Source: CAWCAL01 sp963695075 (lineage in GTDB: Bacteria; Actinomycetota; Acidimicrobiia; Acidimicrobiales; CAWCAL01). From it: a stretch of DNA of 64,000 nucleotides. Shown piece by piece: positions 16,271 to 25,105 of this stretch (position 1 is its first letter; each line of letters opens with the position of its first letter). Under the pieces are notes generated by a model. The model saw nothing but the letters and a program-made list of their open reading frames with translations. It made no database searches and had not been told where the DNA came from. Location: the NCBI GenBank assembly GCA_963695075.1, contig CAVOFR010000007.1, positions 310,001 to 374,000 of the forward strand. The letters are read 5' to 3'. The position numbers were made by a program, and so were the translations under genes.

Positions 16271-17133
16271 CGGCCGTTCTGGTATCCGAGCCGGTGACCG
16301 GCACGTTGGCCGGGGCCCTCGCGGTTGTCGCGCTCATCTCCGGGCGAAGGATGCTCCGGACCGCTGGGATGGCCGCCCGGCTGGGTCGCGGGGCCGAACG
16401 TGGTGCTCCTTCGGCCGGCGGTGGGCGCATCGCTAACCGGGTTCGGGCGGGGGCGCCCAGAGCGGCGTTGGCGATTGGTTCGGGGGTCCTGTGCGGAATG
16501 GTGATCGGACTGCCTCGGGCCATGATCATGGCGATCCTCGGAATCGTCGGATTGTGGGCCCGCCGGGCTCAACTCACCCGGCAGGCAGAGGGTGCACTGT
16601 CACGCGATCTTCCGGAGATCTTCGAGGTGATCGGGGGCGCGTTGCGATCGGGCGGTACGTTCCTCGACGGGTTGCGGGCGGCTTCGGCCCTGCCGTTCGA
16701 ACCGACCACGCGCCGCGACATGAAGCGGGTCATGGCCGAGATCGACCGGGGCGGTCAGGTCGCTGAAGCGCTGGACGCGTGGGCCGGGCGGTCGGAAGAT
16801 GTCGATCTCCGGACCCTGGCGGGGCTCGTAGAGAGTGCCACCGGCACGGGTGGGCCGCTGGCGGCCGCTCTGGACCGACTCTCTGCTGCGATCCGGCAAC
16901 GCCATGCCCAACGACGGGAAGTCGATGCCCTGGTCGGCCAGGCCCGTCTCTCGGCGATGGTGCTCGTGGTGTTGCCGTTCGCGGTCCTGCCCCTGCTCGA
17001 TGCGTTCGGGACGGTCGATCTGACGACGATCGTCGCAGACCCGATCAGCCGGGTCGCCATCACCCTCGGGTTGGTCCTGGACATCAGCGGACTGGCGTGG
17101 ATGCGTCGTCTCATCGGTCGCATCGACGGATGA
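16267..17133 (+). CDS. Tad pilus inner-membrane platform protein TadB
   Basis: A 288-residue T2SSF-domain protein. Hydrophobic segments lie near the N-terminus (about 5-25 and 75-100) and at the C-terminus (about 235-280). The cytoplasmic loop carries LPEIFEVIGGALRSGGTFLDGL, the typical platform signature. It forms the membrane platform with TadC. I choose GTG 16267, which overlaps the cpaF stop; an upstream in-frame start would read into cpaF coding sequence. Confidence 0.85.
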   Translation: MTAVLVSEPVTGTLAGALAVVALISGRRMLRTAGMAARLGRGAERGAPSAGGGRIANRVRAGAPRAALAIGSGVLCGMVIGLPRAMIMAILGIVGLWARRAQLTRQAEGALSRDLPEIFEVIGGALRSGGTFLDGLRAASALPFEPTTRRDMKRVMAEIDRGGQVAEALDAWAGRSEDVDLRTLAGLVESATGTGGPLAAALDRLSAAIRQRHAQRREVDALVGQARLSAMVLVVLPFAVLPLLDAFGTVDLTTIVADPISRVAITLGLVLDISGLAWMRRLIGRIDG

Positions 17134-17903
17134 TCACCCTCGTGGCGAGCTGGGCCGCCCTGGCCGTTTGGCAGGATCTGCGCCGGCGCCCGGCAGGGCG
17201 CGTCCGCCGTCTGCGTCCCCGCGCTGCGGCCGAGCCGATGCGATGGCCCGGCTCGTTTCGGAGGGTGGCCGACCGCCTTCCACTCGCTGAGCCGGCCGGA
17301 TCGCGCCGGGCGTGGTCTATCGCGGTCCTCGGGTGGATGGTTGTGTTGGTCCTCTCACCGTCGCTCGCCGTCGCGGGGGCGGTCCTTGCTTCCCTGCTCT
17401 CGTTCGTGCGGGCTCGGGCCGCTCACCGTCGCCGGGCGGCGGGAGTGCGGCGGGCCCTCCCGGAGTGTCTCGAGGTACTGAGCCTGGCGGTTCGGGCGGG
17501 ACTGGTGCCGGCCGAAGCGCTCCGGGTCGCGGCAACCGTGAGTCCGGCGCCGGTCGACGACATCCTCAGCGGTGCCCTGGATCGCTTGCACCGCGGGGCG
17601 CCCTGGGCCGAAGTGGTGACCGAGCTGGGGCGGGTCCTCGGTCCAGACGGTCGGAGCCTGGTGCTGCTGCTGGTCGGCGAGGGAGGCGCACCCCTGGCCG
17701 ACGGGCTCGATCGAGCCGCGGCCGAGCTCCGTGATCGTCGCCGGAGAGAGATTCAAGGCCGAGCGCAGCGGCTCCCCGTCGTGGTTCTGGCCCCTCTGGT
17801 GACCTGCATTCTCCCTGCCTTCGTTCTCGTCACGATCGTGCCGGTGGTCTCCACCCTCGGTCAGGACGTGGTTACCCGGCTTCCCCTCGGTTCCACCCCC
17901 TGA
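17130..17903 (+). CDS. Tad pilus inner-membrane platform protein TadC
   Basis: A 257-residue T2SSF-type membrane protein, paralogue of TadB. The central signature ALPECLEVLSLAVRAGLVPAEAL (partial pattern LPECLEVLSLAVRAGL) is followed by a second loop and a C-terminal hydrophobic pair near 220-250. It has a basic, Arg-rich region before the first helix pair. The ATG overlaps the tadB stop by four bases (ATGA at 17130-17133). It precedes the pilin gene by 29 bases. Confidence 0.82.
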   Translation: MITLVASWAALAVWQDLRRRPAGRVRRLRPRAAAEPMRWPGSFRRVADRLPLAEPAGSRRAWSIAVLGWMVVLVLSPSLAVAGAVLASLLSFVRARAAHRRRAAGVRRALPECLEVLSLAVRAGLVPAEALRVAATVSPAPVDDILSGALDRLHRGAPWAEVVTELGRVLGPDGRSLVLLLVGEGGAPLADGLDRAAAELRDRRRREIQGRAQRLPVVVLAPLVTCILPAFVLVTIVPVVSTLGQDVVTRLPLGSTP

Positions 17904-17932
17904 ACCCAACGCAATACAACCGAAAGGACGAC

Positions 17933-18151
17933 ATGCTTCGCATGCTCGCACTGCTCAATCTGGTGGCCTCCGGCCGCGCTCGCTCGAATCGCCGCGACGG
18001 TGATTCGGGCCAGACCCTGCCCGAGTACGCACTGGTCATCGTCGGTGCGGCCGCACTGGCAACCCTGTTGCTCACCTGGGTCAGCAACTCCGACATGCTC
18101 GGATCCCTGCTCGACAGCGTCATGGAGAACGTGATCGGCAGGATCTTCTGA
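17933..18151 (+). CDS. Flp-type pilin-like protein
   Basis: A 72-residue small protein with a charged leader (about 1-26) ending DSGQTLPEYALV, then a single hydrophobic helix. This is the class III signal pattern of Flp pilins: a prepilin peptidase cuts near the Gly and leaves an N-terminal region with Glu at position 5 (QTLPE). The position after tadC and before tadE supports a major pilin. No prepilin peptidase gene is visible in the operon, so cleavage would need one elsewhere. Confidence 0.75.
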   Translation: MLRMLALLNLVASGRARSNRRDGDSGQTLPEYALVIVGAAALATLLLTWVSNSDMLGSLLDSVMENVIGRIF

Positions 18152-18528
18152 TGGCTGGCCGGCGCGAGGGGTCGCAGTCGGGTCAGTCGACCGTCGAGTT
18201 CGCCGTGCTCCTCCCAGTTCTGCTGCTTGCGGTCCTGGTCGTGGTGCAGGGGGGGCTCGTGGTGCGCGAGCAGCTGCTAGTCCAGCACGCAGCCCGCGAG
18301 GCGGCACGCGTTGCAGCGGTCTCCGACTCGGTGGCCGAGACCCGTGATGCGGCCGTTCGCGCCGGCCCGCTCGATCCCGCCCGCCTGGAGGTACGACGGT
18401 CGGCTCGGCGCCCTGGTCAGCCGGTGCGCGTGACGGTCGATTACCACGTGAGGGGTGCGGTTCCGATCGTCGGACCCGTCCTGAAACGGTTCACCCTTTC
18501 CGCCTCGGTCACGATGCGAGCCGAGTAG
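18151..18528 (+). CDS. TadE-like pseudopilin
   Basis: A 125-residue protein with a basic leader, GQSTVEFAVLLPVLLLAVLV as the TadE signature and a single membrane helix, then HAAREAARVAAV and a beta-rich C-terminal part. TadE proteins are minor pilins that share the Flp-type cleavage site. Its ATG shares a base with the pilin stop (TGATG at 18149-18153). It ends the Tad operon; TadF, RcpC and secretin genes are absent, as usual in organisms with one membrane. Confidence 0.85.
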   Translation: MAGRREGSQSGQSTVEFAVLLPVLLLAVLVVVQGGLVVREQLLVQHAAREAARVAAVSDSVAETRDAAVRAGPLDPARLEVRRSARRPGQPVRVTVDYHVRGAVPIVGPVLKRFTLSASVTMRAE

Positions 18529-18532
18529 GGGA

Positions 18533-18572
18533 GCCCGCCAGCGGGCACCTCAGTCGCTCAGGGACCCTGAGC
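18533..18572. terminator. Two hairpins between convergent tadE and RDD genes
   Basis: GCCCGC-CA-GCGGGC (18533-18546) and GCTCAGG-GA-CCCTGAGC (about 18556-18572) lie back to back directly after the tadE stop and before the end of the opposing RDD gene. Neither is followed by a clear T-run, so termination by these hairpins is plausible but not certain. Confidence 0.35.
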
Positions 18573-18622
18573 CTCGTCCCCGTTCCGACCGGTCGAAATC
18601 CCGGGTCGAGGCTCCGGTCGGG

Positions 18623-19702
18623 TCAGGTTCCGGGCGGCGCCGGCTTGGTGGTGACGAGTCGCATGCGCGGGAGCTTCGCCCTCCGCTCACCCCAGTCGTA
18701 GATGACGGTCGAACCGGCGGCGACGTCGTGGAGGGCCCGGCGCTCGCGGCCGAAGACGATGCCGACGAAGCCCAGGCCGAAGATGATGTACGAGATGGGA
18801 AGGACGAGAACGCGGATGGCGGCCCGCCCCGGCCCCAGGGGCTCGCCATGACGTTGGACCGCTCGCAGGCCCAGCACCACCTTTCCCGGGGTGCGCCCGA
18901 CCGTCGCCTGACCGACCCAGTACCAGGCGAACAACCAGGCGAGGAGGAGGACAGCGCGAACCCAACCGTTCCCGTCCGTCGAGTCGAACTCAGGCGAGAA
19001 GAGATACCGGATGAAGAACGCCAGGATCGATCCGACCAGACCGAATGCCGCCACCGAGCCGAAGCTGTCGATGACCGCGGCCAGCAGGCGACTCAGGGGA
19101 CCGGCGTAGTGGTCCTGGAGGTCGTCGGGGTCCTGGGACCCCGGTGCTGTGTCGGGTTCCGACTGCTCGACGGCATCGCTGGTAGTGGCGTGTCCGACTG
19201 CGGTGTCGGTGGATTCTCCGGAGGGCTCGGCGGGGGAGGGCGGTTGGGTCGGGTCCGGCCCGGGTTCGAGCGGGAGCTCTTCCAGCCGACGGCCGGTGAG
19301 ACGCATGGCAACGGCGGTGCCGATGACATCGAAACGGATGATCTGGCGACGAGCGAGATCGATGCCGCCCTCGGCGACGCCGGCCGTGCTCTTGCCGACC
19401 AGGGGAGCGATGTCGATGCGATCGATCAGCTGGTCGAGATCCAGGCGATCGGCGATCTCGTTGATGTCCAGTCGGTCCATCAACTGTTCGAGGTCGAGCC
19501 GATTGGCGATCGCGTTGATGTCGAGTCGGTCCATGAGCTGGTCGAGATCGAGCCGTTCCGCTATCAGGTTGACGTCGAGGTGCTGGATGATCTCGTCGAG
19601 GTCGATCATGTCGAGCACCGTCGGTGTGGCCCGGTTCACGAGCCCGTCGATCCCGCGCACGAGCAGCCCCCTCTGGCGCTTCGGTGTCCCGGTCTCCGGC
19701 AT
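18623..19702 (-). CDS. RDD-domain membrane protein with N-terminal nonapeptide repeats
   Basis: A 359-residue protein in three parts. Residues about 31-102 are a run of nine-residue repeats of the form RLDLDQLMD / RLDINAIAN, alternating in pairs. An acidic Pro/Ser/Glu-rich linker (about 135-205) follows. The RDD domain (about 208-350) has three or more membrane helices, with FGSVAAFGLVGSILAFFIRY, WFAWYWVGQATVGRTPGKV-like sequence and GRERRALHDVAAGSTVI near the C-terminus. RDD proteins are poorly understood membrane proteins, some linked to transport. The repeat may form a regular solenoid or coiled helix. It stands alone, convergent with the Tad operon. Confidence 0.75.
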   Translation of the reverse strand: MPETGTPKRQRGLLVRGIDGLVNRATPTVLDMIDLDEIIQHLDVNLIAERLDLDQLMDRLDINAIANRLDLEQLMDRLDINEIADRLDLDQLIDRIDIAPLVGKSTAGVAEGGIDLARRQIIRFDVIGTAVAMRLTGRRLEELPLEPGPDPTQPPSPAEPSGESTDTAVGHATTSDAVEQSEPDTAPGSQDPDDLQDHYAGPLSRLLAAVIDSFGSVAAFGLVGSILAFFIRYLFSPEFDSTDGNGWVRAVLLLAWLFAWYWVGQATVGRTPGKVVLGLRAVQRHGEPLGPGRAAIRVLVLPISYIIFGLGFVGIVFGRERRALHDVAAGSTVIYDWGERRAKLPRMRLVTTKPAPPGT

Positions 19703-19740
19703 CGGTTCACACTAGGGGACCACGCGGCCCCCGGGTGCGG

Positions 19741-22005
19741 CTACGAGGCCGTCCGCTCGGCTCGGCCGCTGAGGACCCGATCGAGTAGGCGGAGAGCACC
19801 CTGTTTGTCGAGGGGGTCGTTTCCGTTGCCGCACTTCGGAGACTGCACACACGACGGGCACCCCTTCGAGCAGTCGCACGACGCGATGACGCCGGCCGTA
19901 GCTGCCAGCAACGCCTCGGCGCGTTCGTAGGCAAGCTCGGCAATACCGACCCCGCCCGCGTATGCGTCGTAGATGACAATCGCCGGCCCGCCGAGATCGG
20001 CGTCGTGAGCGGTGGAGACACCACCCACGTCCCAGCGATCACAGATCGTGAACAGTGGGAGGAGTCCGATCGCCGCATGCTCGAGCGCGTGGAGCGACCC
20101 GCGCACCGCGGTCGCATCGAGGAGGCCGATCACGGTCTTGCATTCGAACCACACGGCACGGGTGATCAGATGATGGGCCGGAAGCTGCAGCTCGTGGTGC
20201 TCGAGCGGCGCTCCGGTGTGTGCGTCGCGCTCGACGAATCCGACGACTCGACGTTCGACTTCGACGGTGCCGATGCCGGCCCGGATCGGGCCGAGGCCTC
20301 GGCGCTGGTCGACCTCGAGCACCCGCAAGCTCGTCTCGGATCGGGGTTGTGTGGTCAGGTCGCCTTCGTCGCGCTCGACCTGGGCCTCGCGCCGGTCCAG
20401 GTCGAGGTCGGTGACTCGATAAGGCTGGCCCAGGTGGAGGTACAACGCGCCGGGGTGGACATCCCGGCAGGCCCGTCCCGCATCGACCGTACCGACCAAC
20501 AGACCGCGGTCAGTGATGCGGATCTGGCCACCACCCGACGACCGGAGCCCGACGCGGTGGTGGGGTCGCTCGCCCGTGGCCCACACGGCCATCGGGCTGT
20601 CAACGCGGTGTCGGATCCAGATCGAGTCCTTGCGAGCAAGTGCCCTGACGCCGTCGTCGAGGGCCGGCCAGAGATCCTCGTCTCGATGTTCGAGGGGGAG
20701 TTCGTGTGCCGCGCAGCGAAGGTGGGGGAGGAGGATGTGTTCGTTCGCGGGGTTGATCACCGCCGGTTCCGGGTCGCGGTCCAGTAGCTGTTCGGGGTGA
20801 CGCACGTACCACCGGTCGAGCTGATCATCACCCGCGACGAGGACGCTGAGCCCGGGCCGTCCCTGGCGTCCCGACCGGCCGGCTTGTTGCCACATCGAGG
20901 AGATGGTTCCCGGAAAGCCCGCCAGCACCGTGGCGTCGAGGCCACCGATGTCGACACCGAGCTCGAGCGCGGAGGTGGCCGCCACCGCCCTGAGCGCCCC
21001 GGATACGAGCCCCGCCTCGATGTTGCGGCGCTCCTCGGAGAGATAGCCGCCCCGGTAGGCGCGGATGCTCTGCTCGTCGCCGACGCGGAACCCGATCGCT
21101 CCGGCCATCAGTTCGACCAGCTTGCGGCTCCGAGCGAACGCGAGCGTCTGCTGGCCCGCCTCGACCAGGCCGCCGGTCACCGCGGCGGCGGCGCGCCAGG
21201 TGGGGGGCGGTCGGTCGGCCTGGTGCGGGTCACAGAGTACGAACGTGCGCTCGCCGCGGGGTGCCCCGTCGGTCGTGATGGCCTCGACTTCCAGACCGCA
21301 CAACGCCGATGCCAGTGCAGCGGCGTCACCGAGCGAAGCGGAACAGAAGATGAACCGGGGATCGGCACCGTGGTGCGCCGCGAGACGTCGGAGTCGCCGC
21401 AGGAGGTGCGCCACGTTCGTACCGAAAACGCCCCGGAGAAGGTGGAGTTCGTCCACGACGACGTAGCCGAGCCGCGACAGGAAGGGCCCCCAGCGCCGAT
21501 GGTCGGAGAGGATACCGTTGTGCAGCATCTCGGGGTTGGTGAGGAGGACGTTGGCTCTGCGCCGGGCCATCGTCCGATGCTCCCGGCTGGTGTCTCCGTC
21601 GTAGGCCATGGCCGCGATTTCGTGGATTCCCAGGTGAGCGAAGGTGGTGAGCTGATCGCGGGCGAGCGCCTTGGTCGGGAACAACATGAGACTGGTACGC
21701 GGTGTCGGCCCGTTGAGAACCGCCTCGACGACCGGGATCTGATAGCTGAGTGACTTGCCCGAACCCGTGCCCGAGGTCAGAACCACCGATCGGCCGGCCC
21801 GAATCCGATCCACGGCGGCGGCTTGATGGGACCAGAGGTGATCGACTCCGAGCCGGTGGAGGAGGTCGGTGTCGATGGGTGCCTCAGGCGTCCCCACGAC
21901 GCCGGGCCGAGCCGGGAGGCGGGCGACGTGCGACACCGGGCAGTCAGCAGCGACGAGGTCGACCAGTTGCTCGACCGCAGTGACCTCGGCTCCAGACCTG
22001 CTCAT
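19741..22005 (-). CDS. DEAD/DEAH-box helicase with DUF1998 domain (MrfA/Hrq1-like)
   Basis: A 754-residue superfamily 2 helicase. Walker A is TSGTGSGKSLSYQIPV near residue 80, Walker B VVVDELHLLRG near 180, motif III FCSASLGDA, and the second RecA domain holds TSALELGVDIGGLDATV and WQQAGRSGRQGRPGL. The C-terminal DUF1998/zinc region has CDCSKGCPSCVQSPKCGNG, four cysteines as in the B. subtilis MrfA/YprA and Hrq1 helicases. Those act in repair of mitomycin-type lesions and crosslinks, so a DNA repair role is likely. The partner exonuclease MrfB is not adjacent. Confidence 0.85.
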   Translation of the reverse strand: MSRSGAEVTAVEQLVDLVAADCPVSHVARLPARPGVVGTPEAPIDTDLLHRLGVDHLWSHQAAAVDRIRAGRSVVLTSGTGSGKSLSYQIPVVEAVLNGPTPRTSLMLFPTKALARDQLTTFAHLGIHEIAAMAYDGDTSREHRTMARRRANVLLTNPEMLHNGILSDHRRWGPFLSRLGYVVVDELHLLRGVFGTNVAHLLRRLRRLAAHHGADPRFIFCSASLGDAAALASALCGLEVEAITTDGAPRGERTFVLCDPHQADRPPPTWRAAAAVTGGLVEAGQQTLAFARSRKLVELMAGAIGFRVGDEQSIRAYRGGYLSEERRNIEAGLVSGALRAVAATSALELGVDIGGLDATVLAGFPGTISSMWQQAGRSGRQGRPGLSVLVAGDDQLDRWYVRHPEQLLDRDPEPAVINPANEHILLPHLRCAAHELPLEHRDEDLWPALDDGVRALARKDSIWIRHRVDSPMAVWATGERPHHRVGLRSSGGGQIRITDRGLLVGTVDAGRACRDVHPGALYLHLGQPYRVTDLDLDRREAQVERDEGDLTTQPRSETSLRVLEVDQRRGLGPIRAGIGTVEVERRVVGFVERDAHTGAPLEHHELQLPAHHLITRAVWFECKTVIGLLDATAVRGSLHALEHAAIGLLPLFTICDRWDVGGVSTAHDADLGGPAIVIYDAYAGGVGIAELAYERAEALLAATAGVIASCDCSKGCPSCVQSPKCGNGNDPLDKQGALRLLDRVLSGRAERTAS

Positions 22006-22175
22006 GGACCGATGCTAGGAGTTCCTCGGTGGTAATTACAGACCTGTCATCAGGGCCCTCGGTCGCGTCGTGGAGCCTGGCCGGACTCGGCCGACCTGAC
22101 GGTGCGCCGGTTGAACTCCAGCGTGGGCCAGACTTGAGTCGGCCGACGGCCGGTTTGCCGTCAAGGAGGGCGATC

Positions 22176-22535
22176 GTGCTGGAGATCGACGTGTACCGAC
22201 GCGCCGCGTGGTCGGTGGTATCCCTCGTCGGCGATCTCGACCTGGCCGGCGTGCCCGCGTTCCGAGCGGCTGCAGGCCAGCTGGTAATGGAACGAGAACC
22301 CCGTATCGTCATAGACCTGACCGCCGTTGATCTCCTCGACTCATCCGGGATGGGTGTCCTGCTGGGATTCCGGCGGCGGGTGCACAGGAACGGAGGAGAG
22401 ATACGCCTCGTGGCACCGGCCAATCATGTGAGCGCCCTGCTGCACAAGGTGGACTTCCATCGGGTCTTTGCGCTCCATCCGGATCTGGAGCAGGCCGTGG
22501 CCGACCCCCCCGAGGTCGAGGTCCCTCATGGCTGA
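22176..22535 (+). CDS. STAS-domain anti-sigma factor antagonist
   Basis: A 119-residue single STAS domain. The core VIDLTAVDLLDSSGMGVLLG contains the Asp-Ser-Ser-Gly motif whose serine is phosphorylated by a cognate anti-sigma kinase. The GTG start at 22176 is supported by AAGGAGGG at 22163-22170; longer versions would begin without a site. It overlaps the following ATPase gene by eight bases. The pair forms a partner-switching module; no sigma-B-type gene lies next to it. Confidence 0.85.
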   Translation: MLEIDVYRRAAWSVVSLVGDLDLAGVPAFRAAAGQLVMEREPRIVIDLTAVDLLDSSGMGVLLGFRRRVHRNGGEIRLVAPANHVSALLHKVDFHRVFALHPDLEQAVADPPEVEVPHG

Positions 22536-22983
22536 GCTCCCCCCGGTCACCGGCGATCAGCTGGTCGAGCTCGACATCCCGGCTCGGGCCGAGTACCTCG
22601 CGCTCGCCCGCTTGGTGGTGGCCGCCTCCGCCGACCTGGATCCGACGTTCGCCGCCGAGCGAATCGACGCGCTCAGGCTCGCCGTGTCCGAGGCGGCCAC
22701 CAACGCGGTCGAGTCGTACGGCGGCGATGGCGACGGCGAGCGCATTGTCGTTCGGTGCAATCTCCACGAAGAGCAGATTGCCGTCGAAGTCCGTGATCGA
22801 GGTTCGGGTTTCGACCTCGAGGACGTGACGAGCCGGGTCGATCCGTCGTTGCTCGGCCGCGAGGGTGGATTCGGGATCTCTCTGATCCGAGCCATCGCCG
22901 ACGAGTCCCAGATCGTGCCCGGCCCCGATGGCACGTCGGTGCGGATCGTCGTCTACACCCACCCGAAGGACACCGAGCGGTAG
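22528..22983 (+). CDS. Anti-sigma factor, RsbW-type serine kinase ATPase
   Basis: A 151-residue GHKL ATPase. The N-box is ALRLAVSEAATNAVES near residue 52, G1 is VRDRGSGFD near 89, and REGGFGISLIRAIAD near 112 is the G2/ATP-lid region. Such proteins sequester a sigma factor and phosphorylate the STAS antagonist encoded just upstream. The ATG at 22528 lies inside the STAS gene, consistent with coupled and stoichiometric synthesis. The target sigma factor is unknown; the group 2 sigma at 13121 is only a distant candidate. Confidence 0.82.
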   Translation: MAELPPVTGDQLVELDIPARAEYLALARLVVAASADLDPTFAAERIDALRLAVSEAATNAVESYGGDGDGERIVVRCNLHEEQIAVEVRDRGSGFDLEDVTSRVDPSLLGREGGFGISLIRAIADESQIVPGPDGTSVRIVVYTHPKDTER

Positions 22984-23010
22984 GGGATCGGTGGGCACTA
23001 CCGTTTCGGC

Positions 23011-23508
23011 GTGACCGACACTCCCGACGAACCGCTCCCCAAACCCGACGAGCTCCTCGCGCTCGACATGGTCGCCGACGAGATGTTCGAGACCCTGCGC
23101 CGGTGGTTCGAGGTCTCCCCGACCGTGGAGCTCGACCTCAGGGCGGTGGATTCGGCGGTGGCCGAGCTCGGCGATCCTCGGATGATCGCCGCACTCGCCA
23201 TGCGCAAGCTCCAGGCTCTGCATCTTCTCGCCACACCGGGCGTGCGAACGACAACCGATGTGATCGTGGCGATCGTGCAGGACCTCGACCGAGCACTGGT
23301 GCAAGCGCCGGCGATGCGGTTGCGACTGGCGGCCGAATCGACCGACTGGGACGCCGCCCTGGCCGACATCGAAGCCGAGCCGGCCCCGCTCGACGCAGCC
23401 GAGAAGGACGAGGACGCCGACCGCTTCAGGGAGCTGCACGAGCTCCTTCATCGGGCCGCGATCGCCGTCGTCGATGCGTCCGAGGGAGCGATCCGCCACT
23501 TCCTGTAG
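23011..23508 (+). CDS. Helical protein of unknown function
   Basis: A 165-residue acidic protein, apparently all-alpha, that I do not recognise. It contains MIAALAMRKLQALHLLATPGV near residue 68 and a strongly charged region near 130-145 (AAEKDEDADRFRELHELLHRAA). No signal peptide or membrane helix is present. It follows the STAS/anti-sigma pair after 27 bases and may be co-transcribed with it. GTG start. Confidence 0.55.
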   Translation: MTDTPDEPLPKPDELLALDMVADEMFETLRRWFEVSPTVELDLRAVDSAVAELGDPRMIAALAMRKLQALHLLATPGVRTTTDVIVAIVQDLDRALVQAPAMRLRLAAESTDWDAALADIEAEPAPLDAAEKDEDADRFRELHELLHRAAIAVVDASEGAIRHFL

Positions 23509-23629
23509 CGAGCGCCGGTGTCGGTCGCCTTGGCTGCCGGTCGACCGCTGTCCCACGATCGAGGCGATCTGCGCGCGGCGGGCTAGCCTCACCCGGCGAC
23601 CGAATCGCGCCGCTGCCCACCCCCATGCC

Positions 23630-25057
23630 ATGAGCGACCCGTCCTTCTCCCAGGAGACATTCCTTGCCAGCAACCGGCCTTTCGCGCGGGTTGTTGCCCG
23701 TCCGGTGGCCCGATTCCTGGCGATCGAGGCGGCTGGCGGGATCCTGCTCCTCGTGGCCACGATCGTGGCGCTCGTCTGGGCCAACTCGCCGTGGTCGGAG
23801 AGCTACTTCGACCTGTGGGCCACCCCGGTCGGCTTCCGGATCGGTGACTTCGTCGTCGAGGATCCGCTGCAGGCGTGGGTGAACGACCTGGGGATGGCCT
23901 TCTTCTTCTTCGTGGTCGGCCTCGAGATCAAACGTGAGCTCACCGTCGGCCAACTCACCGACAGGCGAGCGGCTGCTCTCCCGGTCATCGCTGCGCTCGG
24001 CGGGATGATCGTTCCTGCGGCGATCTATCTCGCCTTCAACTTCGGAGGTGACGGAGCTGACGGGTGGGGTATTCCGATGGCGACCGACATCGCTTTCGCG
24101 CTCGGTGTCGTGGCGCTACTGGGACCGCGTGTCCCCAGTTCGCTGAAGGTCTTCCTGCTGACGCTGGCGATCGTGGACGATCTCGGTGCCATCGCGGTGA
24201 TCGCCATCTTCTACACCGAGCGGCTGTCGTTGGGATGGGGTTTGATCGCCATCATCCTGATCGTCGTCGTCCTGGTCAGCCGGCGACTGAAGGTCTGGTA
24301 CATCCCCGCCTACGTGGTCATCGCTGCGGTGCTCTGGGTGGCCGTGTTCGAATCCGGCGTCCACGCGACGATCGCCGGCGTCATCCTCGGCGTGCTGGCT
24401 CCGACTCGCGCCCTCAGGGACGGAGCAGATGCCGAGCGGATCGGCGAGATCCTGAGCAAGGATGGCCCGCTCGGTGTCGGCGACGTGGACGAAGCAACGT
24501 TCGCCATCCGCGAAACGGTCCCGGTCAACGACCGCCTCGAGCACTTCCTGCACCCCTGGACCAGCTACTTCGTCATTCCGGTCTTCGCTCTCGCCAACGC
24601 GGGCATCGAGTTGAGCCTGGAGAGCATCGAGCGGGCGTTCTCCTCGCCGGTGACCCTGGGCATCGTCTTCGGGCTGGTCCTCGGCAAGACGATCGGCGTC
24701 GGAGGCGCCGCGTTCGTTGCCACGAAGCTCGGAATCACCAAACTCCCGCGTGGTGTGCGCGGGCGACACATGGTGGGGATCTCTCTGGCCGCCGGCATCG
24801 GATTCACCGTTTCGATCTTCATCAGCGGTCTGGCCTTCGACTCGGGAGGGCACGGCGAATCGACCTCGCATGGCGACGAAGCGGCGGCGGTCGCCGTCGA
24901 AGAGGAGACGCATGCCGCCGAGCTCCAGGACGACTCGAAGATCGGCATCCTGATCGCCTCGATGTTGGCCGCATTCGGGGCCGCAGCCATCCTCTCCCGG
25001 GCGGGGAACGAAGAGGACATCCGCGACGACTCACCTCGGATCCCGGCAAGCGGTTGA
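23630..25057 (+). CDS. nhaA: Na+/H+ antiporter NhaA
   Basis: A 475-residue membrane protein with about 12 helices. The conserved paired aspartates of the ion site are in LTLAIVDDLGAIAVIAIFY (about residue 180). MAFFFFVVGLEIKREL, GWGIPMATDIAFALGVVALL and GVHATIAGVILG are other family blocks. It exchanges sodium for protons to control internal pH and salt. The last 70 residues after ISLAAGIGFTVSIFISGLAF are an acidic, His/Glu-rich extension with one more helix, longer than E. coli NhaA (388). ATG 23630 fits the family N-terminus. Confidence 0.92.
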   Translation: MSDPSFSQETFLASNRPFARVVARPVARFLAIEAAGGILLLVATIVALVWANSPWSESYFDLWATPVGFRIGDFVVEDPLQAWVNDLGMAFFFFVVGLEIKRELTVGQLTDRRAAALPVIAALGGMIVPAAIYLAFNFGGDGADGWGIPMATDIAFALGVVALLGPRVPSSLKVFLLTLAIVDDLGAIAVIAIFYTERLSLGWGLIAIILIVVVLVSRRLKVWYIPAYVVIAAVLWVAVFESGVHATIAGVILGVLAPTRALRDGADAERIGEILSKDGPLGVGDVDEATFAIRETVPVNDRLEHFLHPWTSYFVIPVFALANAGIELSLESIERAFSSPVTLGIVFGLVLGKTIGVGGAAFVATKLGITKLPRGVRGRHMVGISLAAGIGFTVSIFISGLAFDSGGHGESTSHGDEAAAVAVEEETHAAELQDDSKIGILIASMLAAFGAAAILSRAGNEEDIRDDSPRIPASG

Positions 25058-25105
25058 CCGATCCGGGGTTGACAGCGGGCCCGGAATCCCGCAGCCTTCC
25101 TCCGC

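Noticed and set aside
18728..19930. 400-codon plus-strand frame across the RDD gene
   Set aside because: It reads the complement of the nonapeptide repeats; the minus-strand protein has a clear domain layout.
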